From: Candidatus Propionivibrio dominans
GTDB taxonomy: Bacteria > Pseudomonadota > Gammaproteobacteria > Burkholderiales > Rhodocyclaceae
Direction of reading: 5' to 3'
NCBI GenBank assembly: GCA_016709335.1
Contig: JADJNC010000067.1
Span: 62,001-126,000, forward strand
DNA: 64,000 nucleotides
Position numbers and translations under genes: made by a program. The notes under the pieces are model-generated. The model searched no databases. It had not been told where the DNA came from and saw only the letters and a list, made by a program, of their open reading frames with translations. Shown here one piece after another: positions 57,068-64,000 of this stretch. Positions within the stretch are counted from its first letter, which is position 1. Every line of letters starts with the position of its first letter.

Positions 57068-58633
57068 TTATGGCAAAAGCGGCTGCGAGCGCAGCGAAAG
57101 ATTCGACCAGACCGGGTCGAACCCGGCATCGGGAAAACCGGCGAGGCCGAACTGGCGGAAACCATCGGCTTCGAGGCGGCGCATGGCGCGGGCGATTTCC
57201 GCCGCCGGCTGCGCGGATGGATCGAATTCGAACAAGACGCGTCCCGCTTCACCTGCTGGAACAAGGGCCAGGTTGGCGGCAGTCGCCGGCAGAACCAGCA
57301 GATCGCCCGGGCGCGGCTTGCGCCAGGTATCGGCCGCCACCGCATCCCTCGGCGCATAGGCTACGCGCAGCGGCCAGCGCCAGCGCTCCATGACATTCAG
57401 CGCACGCACCGCCAACTCGTCGCCCGGCTCCAGCGGAATGCGGACGCCGGCAAAATTGACATAACGGGCGAGGTCGGCGAGCAATCCGTGATCGCCAAGC
57501 CAGTCTGCCGGCAGGTCGATGAACACCGGGCTGCCGGCACGACGTTCGATCTGCCAGGCAATATGGTTCAGCTCGTCCGCCGCGACCGGGAGCCTGGTCG
57601 TTGGAAACAGCACCGCTTGCTGACCATTGCGGGTCACTCGTGGATCAACGAAAGCCACATTCGGGCTCAGCTTCTGCAGTTCATCGAGCGTCCGTGAAAG
57701 TCCCTCCTCGACAAGCGGCCACTGCGCCGGAACGATACGCACGCTGCGTGCCGGATCGGGTGACCAGAGGTGGCGAACGGCTTCGGCAAAACTCTGCAGT
57801 GACGGGCTTTCCTCGATCAGGTAGCGCTTGATCTGCGGCAGCGGTGTGCGCGCGGTGTTGATGCCGTCTTCCAGCGTCATTCCCACGGGCATACCCAACT
57901 CGACTGCCAGCTCCTGTGCGGCGCGGTTGCTGCGCCCGTACGGCCAGACGATGGTACGCGGCGGCACGCCGGTGTGCTTTTCGATCAGCTCGCTGCTCCG
58001 GCGCAGGTCGGCCCGCAACCGGGCCAGGTAGTCCGCGTCCGTCTCATAGATTCCTTCGGCATACATCCGTGTCGTTGCTGCCGGCTGGGTGTTGCCCTGT
58101 GGATTGGCAAGGACACCACGGTGCAGATCGTAGGAATGTGAAGCGATCTCGACCAGGCCGGAGCGCTGCATCTCGCGAACTTCTGCCCAGGAAACAAATT
58201 CGCTGCGTAGAATGGGAACGCCATCGTAATCGACCATGCCGTCGTCAGGAACGTTCATCCAGTGTCCGGTCAGCGCCACCACGACGGGGAAGCGAAACAG
58301 CTTGAGCAGCGGGAAGACACGCGTATAGACATCCCTCTTGCCGTCATCGAAGGTGAGCAGCAGCGCCTTGTCCGGCAGCGCCGGGCCACCCTGGCGCGAA
58401 TCGAGTATCTGTTGCAGGCTGACCGGGTGATATCCACTGGCCTGTAGCCAGGCGAACTGGGCGGCCAGATCGCCGGAACGTACGGCGGTGCGCGTCAGGC
58501 TACCCGTTTTCTCGCTCTCGACCTCGTGGTAGCACAAGACGATGAAATCACCTTCCGCCTGCGCTGCGGCGAGCGGCAGGAAGACAAGCAGGGAGGCGAG
58601 CAGAGCGCGCCGGAAGTAGTTCAGAATCGCCAT
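57068..58633 (-). CDS. pgaB: PNAG N-deacetylase PgaB
   Basis: A 521-residue periplasmic deacetylase that partially deacetylates PNAG for export. A signal peptide is followed by the CE4 domain: LCYHEVESEK, TFDDGKRDVYTRVFPLL and VEIASHSYDLH supply the metal site and catalytic residues. The C-terminal domain (about 300-521) corresponds to the glycoside hydrolase-like part but is shorter than in E. coli PgaB (672 residues). It overlaps pgaA by 13 bases. Confidence 0.92.
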   Translation of the reverse strand: MAILNYFRRALLASLLVFLPLAAAQAEGDFIVLCYHEVESEKTGSLTRTAVRSGDLAAQFAWLQASGYHPVSLQQILDSRQGGPALPDKALLLTFDDGKRDVYTRVFPLLKLFRFPVVVALTGHWMNVPDDGMVDYDGVPILRSEFVSWAEVREMQRSGLVEIASHSYDLHRGVLANPQGNTQPAATTRMYAEGIYETDADYLARLRADLRRSSELIEKHTGVPPRTIVWPYGRSNRAAQELAVELGMPVGMTLEDGINTARTPLPQIKRYLIEESPSLQSFAEAVRHLWSPDPARSVRIVPAQWPLVEEGLSRTLDELQKLSPNVAFVDPRVTRNGQQAVLFPTTRLPVAADELNHIAWQIERRAGSPVFIDLPADWLGDHGLLADLARYVNFAGVRIPLEPGDELAVRALNVMERWRWPLRVAYAPRDAVAADTWRKPRPGDLLVLPATAANLALVPAGEAGRVLFEFDPSAQPAAEIARAMRRLEADGFRQFGLAGFPDAGFDPVWSNLSLRSQPLLP

Positions 58634-60591
58634 AGCAGAGTCAAGGTAGCAAAATTTCGCGCTTCGCGCTCGCCGTCATAAGGCCGCAGGCTGCGACCGA
58701 TGCCATAACGCAGCGACATGGCACGGCCAAGTTCCCAGCGGTGATGGTATTCAATAGCCTCGGTGTCGCCGTTGCCGAATCCCGACTGCCAGTAATTGCC
58801 GACAGTCAGCGCCAGGCGTTGGCGGAACGAATAGTCGTAATCGCGCCAGGCCAGGTTCTCGACGGCAGCGGTGAACCATTGCGAGCGATCTTCCGGCGGA
58901 TTGAAGTAGGGGGCCGCATAGCCCAGCGAATTGCGCGAGGTGTCGGCGCCAAGCGTCGTCTCGAAATTCCAGCGCGGTGTGCTGAGCCAGCGCTCGAACC
59001 ACGTGGCCATGACGTTCTGGCGCAGGTTGCCGTCACTGAAGTCGGCGCTGCTGGCGACCAGCGCCAGCTTGCGCGACTCGTGCGCCTGCCAGTCGACGCC
59101 GGCACTGATACGACTGGCGGTGACGCCGGCACGAACCGCCTGCAAGGGAATGTTGTTGGTCAGGCTCTCGGCCGAGGCGTAGAGTTTCCAGTAATCGTCA
59201 GGCTGCCAGCGCAGCGTGCCAAGCACCCCGACTTTTTCGGCCCCGCCACCATTGGTTTCGCCGGTAACGCGCCAGTTGCCCGAGCGCCACTCGGCACCGA
59301 CGCCTGTTCGCACCCAGTTCGTCCAGGCACCGTTGAAGTCGGCGCTGGCGCTGTAATTATGGATAAAGGCACGCCAGCGTTCGGCCAGCGGACTGCTGTA
59401 CAGCCACGCGTCCACCACCCAGTCGGAAGACCCGTAGGGGTTGCTGTTCTGACCGACACCATAGCCGGCATCGACATACAGTTCGCGACGATCGTGCAGA
59501 TCGAATGTCCGGTCAGCCTGACGCACCCGTGGATTCTCGGCATCGAGGCTGCGCGCCCGCACCAGTTCGGCCCGCGCCTGATCCCAATCCTGGAGCGACA
59601 GCAACACTTCGGCACGATCGGCATGCAGACCGGGGTTACGCGGATCGCTGCCAAGGGCTCGCCGCAGATCGGCCTCGCCCTGACGTGGCCAGCCGCGTGC
59701 CAGATGCAGGCTGGCTTCGGCACTCCTGGCTTCACTGTTGAACGGCGTCACGGCGAGCCGCTGTTCGATGCGCCGCTGCGCTTCGGCGATGCGGTCGGCG
59801 TAAAGGCGCGCCTGATCGCTGGCTACTTCGGCACTCCAGCGCTCGCCGTTGGGCTGCCCGTCAAGATGCCGGCGCACCGGTAAACTTGCCGCAAAGCGGT
59901 CGATGTGTGCCTGCGCCAGAGCGAGCTGCTCGGATTCAACCAGCGCGTAAAACAGCCCGAGATTGGCATCGAAGTCATCCGGCGTGGCCACCAGCACCCG
60001 CCGGTAAAGCACTTCAGCCTGGCGTGGCTGGCGCAGCGACAGATAAGCTCCGGCCACATCGCTCAGCGCCCAGGCCGGCACCTCAACGTCGACAGCAAGT
60101 AGCGCCTCGTACAGCGCCACTGCATCCGCCGGACGGTTGCGCGCGGCAAGCGCCGAGATGCGGTCGATTAACCGCCGCCTTTCTTCCGCATCCGGCTGAC
60201 GACCCGATTGAAAAGCTGCCGCCAGCGCCGCGCTGCTGGAAAGTGCGGAATCGAGCCGGTGATATCGCTCGGGGCCAGTCAGGGTGCGCGCATCGATGCG
60301 TCCGTAACGAATGTTGAGCGCGATGCGATCGCCTTCGAGCGCCGCCTGCTCGCGCGCATCGATCCCGGCTTCCAGCCCTGCCGCCTGTTCGAAGAGCCCG
60401 AGCCGCATGGCGGCCCGCCAGGCTCCCAGGCGGGCTTTGGCATCCTGTGGATTTTTTTCGAGCGTGGCGAGGTAGACCCCGAGCAGCGCTGCCCAGTCGC
60501 CATCCGCAGCCAGTTGCTCAGGCGTACCTGCCGAGGCTGGGCAGGCCAGCGTGCAACTCAGCAGAAGCAGGTCACGGAAGCTCAATCGCAT
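58621..60591 (-). CDS. pgaA: PNAG export porin PgaA
   Basis: A 656-residue outer-membrane protein, first gene of pgaABCD. After a signal peptide, tetratricopeptide-type helices fill about 25-360 (for example YLSLRQPRQAEVLYRRVL and ARLYADRIAEAQRRIEQRL), and the rest is a beta-barrel ending in TLTLLWRF with C-terminal Phe, as in outer-membrane proteins. It exports deacetylated PNAG. Shorter than E. coli PgaA (about 807), mainly in the TPR part. Confidence 0.9.
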   Translation of the reverse strand: MRLSFRDLLLLSCTLACPASAGTPEQLAADGDWAALLGVYLATLEKNPQDAKARLGAWRAAMRLGLFEQAAGLEAGIDAREQAALEGDRIALNIRYGRIDARTLTGPERYHRLDSALSSSAALAAAFQSGRQPDAEERRRLIDRISALAARNRPADAVALYEALLAVDVEVPAWALSDVAGAYLSLRQPRQAEVLYRRVLVATPDDFDANLGLFYALVESEQLALAQAHIDRFAASLPVRRHLDGQPNGERWSAEVASDQARLYADRIAEAQRRIEQRLAVTPFNSEARSAEASLHLARGWPRQGEADLRRALGSDPRNPGLHADRAEVLLSLQDWDQARAELVRARSLDAENPRVRQADRTFDLHDRRELYVDAGYGVGQNSNPYGSSDWVVDAWLYSSPLAERWRAFIHNYSASADFNGAWTNWVRTGVGAEWRSGNWRVTGETNGGGAEKVGVLGTLRWQPDDYWKLYASAESLTNNIPLQAVRAGVTASRISAGVDWQAHESRKLALVASSADFSDGNLRQNVMATWFERWLSTPRWNFETTLGADTSRNSLGYAAPYFNPPEDRSQWFTAAVENLAWRDYDYSFRQRLALTVGNYWQSGFGNGDTEAIEYHHRWELGRAMSLRYGIGRSLRPYDGEREARNFATLTLLWRF

Positions 60592-60600
60592 GCGCGCTTC

Positions 60601-61503
60601 TCAGCCTTTTCTCTTGGCGCGTGGATGGGACGCATCATAAACTTTCGCCAGATGCTGGAAATCGAGGTGCGTATAAACCTGTGTCGATGCAATGCTGGCA
60701 TGGCCGAGCATTTCCTGCACCGCGCGCAGGTCACCGGACGATTGCAAAAGGTGCGAGGCAAACGAATGCCGCAGCATGTGCGGATGCACGCGGGTCGGCA
60801 AGCCCTGCGCCTGCGCGCGCTGCTTGAGCCGTTCTTCGATCACGCGCGGGTTGATGCGTTTGCCGCGTTGCCCGACGAACAGAGCGGATGTTTCAGGCGC
60901 GGCCACTTCGATTCGATGTCTGGCCCACACCCCGACCGCTTCGCGTGCCTTCGTTCCAACGGGAACCAGGCGCAGCTTGTTGCGCTTGCCGAGAACGCGC
61001 ACCTCACCGGCCAGAAGATCTTCCACACACGCCACATCGAGTGCGGCGAGTTCGGCAAGACGCAAGCCGGACGAGTAGAAAAGCTCGAACATCGCCTGAT
61101 CGCGAATCTCCAGCACGGCGTCGCTTGCAGAATCGAGCAGGCGGCTTGCTTCGTCGGGCGACAGAAGCTTGGGCAAGGCCTTGGGGCTTTTGGGCGCGCG
61201 AATGCCTTCGACCGGATTCACCGTCATTTCCCCGCGCACTCCCAGCCAGCGATAAAAGCCGCGCCAGGCGGAAAGCCTGCGCGCCAGTGAGCGCCCGCCC
61301 AGCCCGCGCGCGTGCATCTGGGCGATGAAACGGCGGATGTGAGGCGTCTGAACGGTGTCGAGTCTGTAATCGCCGGGCAACCCGGCGACCAGCTCGCAGA
61401 GGACGAGCAAATCGCGCCGGTAGTTGCTGACCGTATGCGGAGACTGTCGCCGCTGCTGGGCGAGTTCATCAAGGTAGGCGCTGACTGTCTCGCTGGAAAA
61501 CAT
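60601..61503 (-). CDS. xerC: tyrosine recombinase XerC
   Basis: A 300-residue site-specific recombinase for chromosome dimer resolution at dif. The catalytic set is visible: Arg in SSGLRLAELAALD, Lys in GKRNKLRLVPV, His-x-x-Arg in HMLRHSFASHLL, His in MLGHASIAST and the nucleophile Tyr in TQVYTHLDFQHL. ATG 61503 gives the usual SAYLDELAQQRRQSPHTVSNYRRDL N-terminus (in parts). The order dapF-DUF484-xerC is conserved in proteobacteria. Confidence 0.95.
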   Translation of the reverse strand: MFSSETVSAYLDELAQQRRQSPHTVSNYRRDLLVLCELVAGLPGDYRLDTVQTPHIRRFIAQMHARGLGGRSLARRLSAWRGFYRWLGVRGEMTVNPVEGIRAPKSPKALPKLLSPDEASRLLDSASDAVLEIRDQAMFELFYSSGLRLAELAALDVACVEDLLAGEVRVLGKRNKLRLVPVGTKAREAVGVWARHRIEVAAPETSALFVGQRGKRINPRVIEERLKQRAQAQGLPTRVHPHMLRHSFASHLLQSSGDLRAVQEMLGHASIASTQVYTHLDFQHLAKVYDASHPRAKRKG

Positions 61504-61534
61504 GAATGGGAGCCAACTCAGAATCAACAGCGAT

Positions 61535-62188
61535 TCAACGCAACACCCGTGCCAGTGCGGCCGAGGCCATCTCGCCAAGACGCTCAAGATACAAGGTGCC
61601 CATTCCGGCATAGAATCGTTGTGGTTCTTCGCTGCCGAGCGCGATCATGCCGATCGTACCGCCCCCGTTGCGCATGGCGATCAGAGCCTGCGAGCGCAGA
61701 TGGGTGGATGCATCGCCGAACCACGATGAGGTTTCAAAGCCGGATGTCGACCCACAGTAGGGTTGGTTGAGGGTCTCGGCGAATTCCTGCAACTCTTCGC
61801 TGACATCGGCAAATTCAGGCAACTCCTCCGAATTTTCCGGGTGATCCCACAGGCGCAAGGCCACATGCGGAATGGCAAAATCGTCGCGCAGATGAAAATT
61901 CAGGGTATGCAGCACCGACTGGAAGGAAGCCGCCGCGATCATGGCCACGCCAAGGCGATGCATCTTTTCGCTGATCGTGTCGTTCTCTTCACCGAACTGC
62001 AGCAACTCGCCCATCTTGCCTTCAAGCAGCTTGTTCTTGTCCCGCAAGCCCAGCATCTGGCGCTCGGTAATCGAGATGGTTCGCCCGCCATGTGGATGCG
62101 GAATGACCATTCGTGATATCAGATCCGCATGCTCTTCGAAGAACTGTGGATTGTCCTGCAGATACTGGGCGATTTCTTCTGATCTCAT
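61535..62188 (-). CDS. DUF484 protein
   Basis: A 217-residue cytoplasmic GAF-like DUF484 protein. The N-terminus [24 protein letters not shown] and the segment [19 protein letters not shown] are the family marks, and [30 protein letters not shown] closes the domain. It overlaps the dapF stop by four bases and precedes xerC by 31 bases. The function is unknown, though the neighbourhood is strongly conserved. Confidence 0.93.
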   Translation of the reverse strand: MRSEEIAQYLQDNPQFFEEHADLISRMVIPHPHGGRTISITERQMLGLRDKNKLLEGKMGELLQFGEENDTISEKMHRLGVAMIAAASFQSVLHTLNFHLRDDFAIPHVALRLWDHPENSEELPEFADVSEELQEFAETLNQPYCGSTSGFETSSWFGDASTHLRSQALIAMRNGGGTIGMIALGSEEPQRFYAGMGTLYLERLGEMASAALARVLR

Positions 62189-63015
62189 AACTCTATTTCT
62201 CCGGTAAATACGGTGCAGGCGGGACCGCTCATCAGCACTGTCGTGCCTTTGCCGCCCCAGGCAATAGTCAGTTCGCCGCCGCGCGTTGTCACGCGCACCG
62301 GCGAATCGAGCAGATCACGGGCAATCCCTGCAACCACGGCGGCACAGGCACCGGTTCCGCAGGACAGGGTTTCGCCGGCACCGCGTTCGAAAACCCGCAG
62401 GCGAATCGCCTGCCGTCCGGCAACCTGCATGAAGCCGGCATTGACTCGCTGCGGAAAGCGAGGGTGCGACTCGATCAGCGGCCCCTGCGTGGCAAGTGGC
62501 GCCGCATCAATATCGGCGACCACCTGCACGGCGTGCGGATTTCCCATCGAGACGGCGGTGATGGCAACTTCCTCATCGCCAACCCGCAGCGTCTGCACCA
62601 GATCGGCGGTCGGGCTGATAAAGGGAATTTTTTCCGGCTCGAACACCGGCATGCCCATATCCACCGTGACATTCCCGTCGGCCTCCAGACGAGGACAAAT
62701 TACTCCGCTCATTGTTTCAACCCGTATCTCGTTTTTCTCGGTCAAGCCTTGTTGGCGAACAAAGTGCACGAAGCAGCGCGCACCGTTACCGCACTGTTCG
62801 ACCTCGCCACCATCGGCATTGAAGATACGGTAACGGAAATCGACCTCCGCCCTGCTTGCCTGTTCAACCAGCAAAATCTGGTCGCAACCGACGCCAAAAT
62901 GTCGGTCAGCGAGATGGCGGATCTGCGCCGGTGCCAGCGTAACCGGCTGGCGAACGCCATCGAACACGACAAAGTCGTTACCCAGCCCGTGCATTTTAGA
63001 GAACTTGAGCTTCAT
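62185..63015 (-). CDS. dapF: diaminopimelate epimerase
   Basis: A 276-residue enzyme that converts LL- to meso-diaminopimelate for lysine and peptidoglycan. Two catalytic Cys are visible: in [14 protein letters not shown] and in [14 protein letters not shown]. The start [20 protein letters not shown] is the family standard. It is the first gene of the dapF-DUF484-xerC operon. Confidence 0.97.
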   Translation of the reverse strand: MKLKFSKMHGLGNDFVVFDGVRQPVTLAPAQIRHLADRHFGVGCDQILLVEQASRAEVDFRYRIFNADGGEVEQCGNGARCFVHFVRQQGLTEKNEIRVETMSGVICPRLEADGNVTVDMGMPVFEPEKIPFISPTADLVQTLRVGDEEVAITAVSMGNPHAVQVVADIDAAPLATQGPLIESHPRFPQRVNAGFMQVAGRQAIRLRVFERGAGETLSCGTGACAAVVAGIARDLLDSPVRVTTRGGELTIAWGGKGTTVLMSGPACTVFTGEIEL

Positions 63016-63040
63016 CGTTATCCCGCCTGCCTGATCAGCC

Positions 63041-63544
63041 TCATCGTAGTAATCTTGCCATTATAAAGTCGTCCATGACGAAATCGTTGCCGATATCGAC
63101 ACATACGGCTTGGCGCACGACAAATCCGTGTTTCCTGTACGCCGCGATGGCGCGTTCATTGCGTTTGTTGACCGCCAGAATCAGTGTTTGGCAACCCTGC
63201 GCCAGTGCCCGCTGCGCAACGTGGGCTATCAATCGGCCGCCAAGCCCGAGTCGCTGTCGGGTCGGATCGACATAAATCCTGTCGAGTTTCATTTCGCCCG
63301 GCGTTGCGGTCAGCAGGCTTGAGGTAAAAGCGACCAGTTCGCCATCGAGCGTCGCCTTGTCCCACCAGACATCGGGCATGGCCAGCTCTCCAAGAAGACG
63401 CCGGGGGTCGTAGCGCTGCTCGAGCATGAAGTCAATCTGCGCCTGCGTGATGATACCCGGATAGGTATCCTGCCAGACGATGTGCGCCAGCGCGGCAATG
63501 GCTTCGACATCGGCGTCGGTGACCGGTGAAATCTTAAGGCTCAT
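63041..63544 (-). CDS. GNAT-family N-acetyltransferase
   Basis: A 167-residue GNAT enzyme. The acetyl-CoA-binding motif A is [24 protein letters not shown] (Arg/Gln-x-x-Gly-x-Gly/Ala pattern), followed by [22 protein letters not shown], which is motif B. The acceptor is unknown; similar proteins acetylate small amines or peptides. It lies upstream of dapF by 25 bases on the same strand and may share the transcript. Confidence 0.87.
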   Translation of the reverse strand: MSLKISPVTDADVEAIAALAHIVWQDTYPGIITQAQIDFMLEQRYDPRRLLGELAMPDVWWDKATLDGELVAFTSSLLTATPGEMKLDRIYVDPTRQRLGLGGRLIAHVAQRALAQGCQTLILAVNKRNERAIAAYRKHGFVVRQAVCVDIGNDFVMDDFIMARLLR

Positions 63545-63631
63545 GTATCATCTTTGCATTTTTCCTGTGGCTTGCTGCGCAAAAGGTGCGCGGCATCCTT
63601 CAACGTTTTCTCGTGCGGCCCAAAGAGCCTC

Positions 63632-64000
63632 TTATTGCTTATCCGGCATCAGTGTCCGCAGGTCGATCAACATTTTCTGTGAGCCGGGGTCGCCGACCAG
63701 CAGGGGCCGCTCCTTGAAATCCTTGCCGACCAGACTCTTGCCCGGATCGAAGCCGTCGAAACTTATTCCGGCGAGATCGGCCCAGGTATGAATGAAGTGT
63801 GACGTTCCGTAGCGACGCCCAAGCTGACCGGCAAAATTGTGCGGGTGGGTCGCGCGCCATTTTTCGGAAGACCACACGATGAATGGCACGGTGTACATCG
63901 GTGGCGTCGGCTTGCTCTCGTTGCGCCCGAGTATGGCGTGTCCGGGTGAATCGAAGACATCCTCGCCGTGATCCGAAAAGTAAACCAGAAATCCATTGAC
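63632..64000 (-). CDS. C-terminus of an EptA/CptA-type phosphoethanolamine transferase (partial)
   Basis: The last 122 codons of a sulfatase-fold (alkaline phosphatase superfamily) protein that extends beyond the window end. The metal-site motif is YFSDHGEDVFDSPGHA, with the Asp-His of the active site, then TVPFIVWSSEKW and HTWADLAGISFDGFDP. This matches phosphoethanolamine transferases acting on lipid A or heptose at the outer face of the inner membrane. The substrate cannot be settled from this part. Confidence 0.82.
   Translation of the reverse strand, partial: VNGFLVYFSDHGEDVFDSPGHAILGRNESKPTPPMYTVPFIVWSSEKWRATHPHNFAGQLGRRYGTSHFIHTWADLAGISFDGFDPGKSLVGKDFKERPLLVGDPGSQKMLIDLRTLMPDKQ

Overview
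This 64 kb window is chromosomal DNA of a GC-rich betaproteobacterium, most probably of the Rhodocyclales (Dechloromonas/Azonexus/Accumulibacter type). The reasons are the conserved gene neighbourhoods hemA-prfA-prmC-grxD, argH divergent from an AlgZ/AlgR pair, hslV-hslU, and dapF-DUF484-xerC, together with a betaproteobacterial MSHA-like pilus cluster and a pgaABCD operon. The lineage call is inference from gene content. No rRNA, tRNA or CRISPR array was recognised.

Layout. 0-5 kb: an MCE-type lipid ABC transporter operon (STAS, MlaE-like, MlaF-like, MCE protein, auxiliary lipoprotein) and a MASE2-GGDEF diguanylate cyclase. 5-8.4 kb: small secreted proteins and an aldehyde dehydrogenase-DUF779 pair. 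8.4-11.2 kb: two tandemly duplicated Nif11-type (double-glycine leader) peptide genes, each behind a perfect CRP-consensus palindrome, facing a methyltransferase; this is the most interesting accessory locus. 11.2-24.5 kb: mostly housekeeping (gloA, hemA, prfA, prmC, grxD, a kinase-cNMP fusion, argH, an AlgZ/AlgR-like two-component pair). 24.5-26.9 kb: a small foreign island with an orphan gene, a strong terminator and IS91-type transposase debris.

26.9-40.4 kb: an MSHA/type IV pilus-like assembly operon (sigma-54 regulator, MshM, L, N, E, G, I, J, K and two pilin-like proteins) without a recognisable major pilin. 40.6-45.7 kb: DUF1499, TerC, UspA, HslUV and a protein with a duplicated helical-STAS module. 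45.86-47.21 kb: an abnormal block of long C and G homopolymers almost without A, most likely artefactual sequence. 47.2-52 kb: a zinc-uptake operon (Fur/Zur regulator, CobW-like remnant, DUF2946, outer-membrane protein, ZnuA-, ZnuC- and ZnuB-like proteins) with a candidate operator. 52-55.3 kb: lipoprotein, ICMT-like methyltransferase, DUF1223, MsrB and MsrA. 55.3-60.6 kb: pgaABCD for poly-N-acetylglucosamine. 60.6-64 kb: xerC, DUF484, dapF, a GNAT acetyltransferase and a truncated EptA-type sulfatase-fold protein.

Three otherwise normal genes (the BamE-like lipoprotein, the first pilin-like protein, msrA) lose their family-typical C-terminus to single-base frame changes, two of them in homopolymers. 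Together with the C/G block this suggests that local sequence accuracy is imperfect, so frameshifts here should not be read as biology without checking reads. Surface attachment is a shared theme: a diguanylate cyclase, MSHA-like pilus machinery, PNAG export and an AlgZ/AlgR pair all occur in one window.
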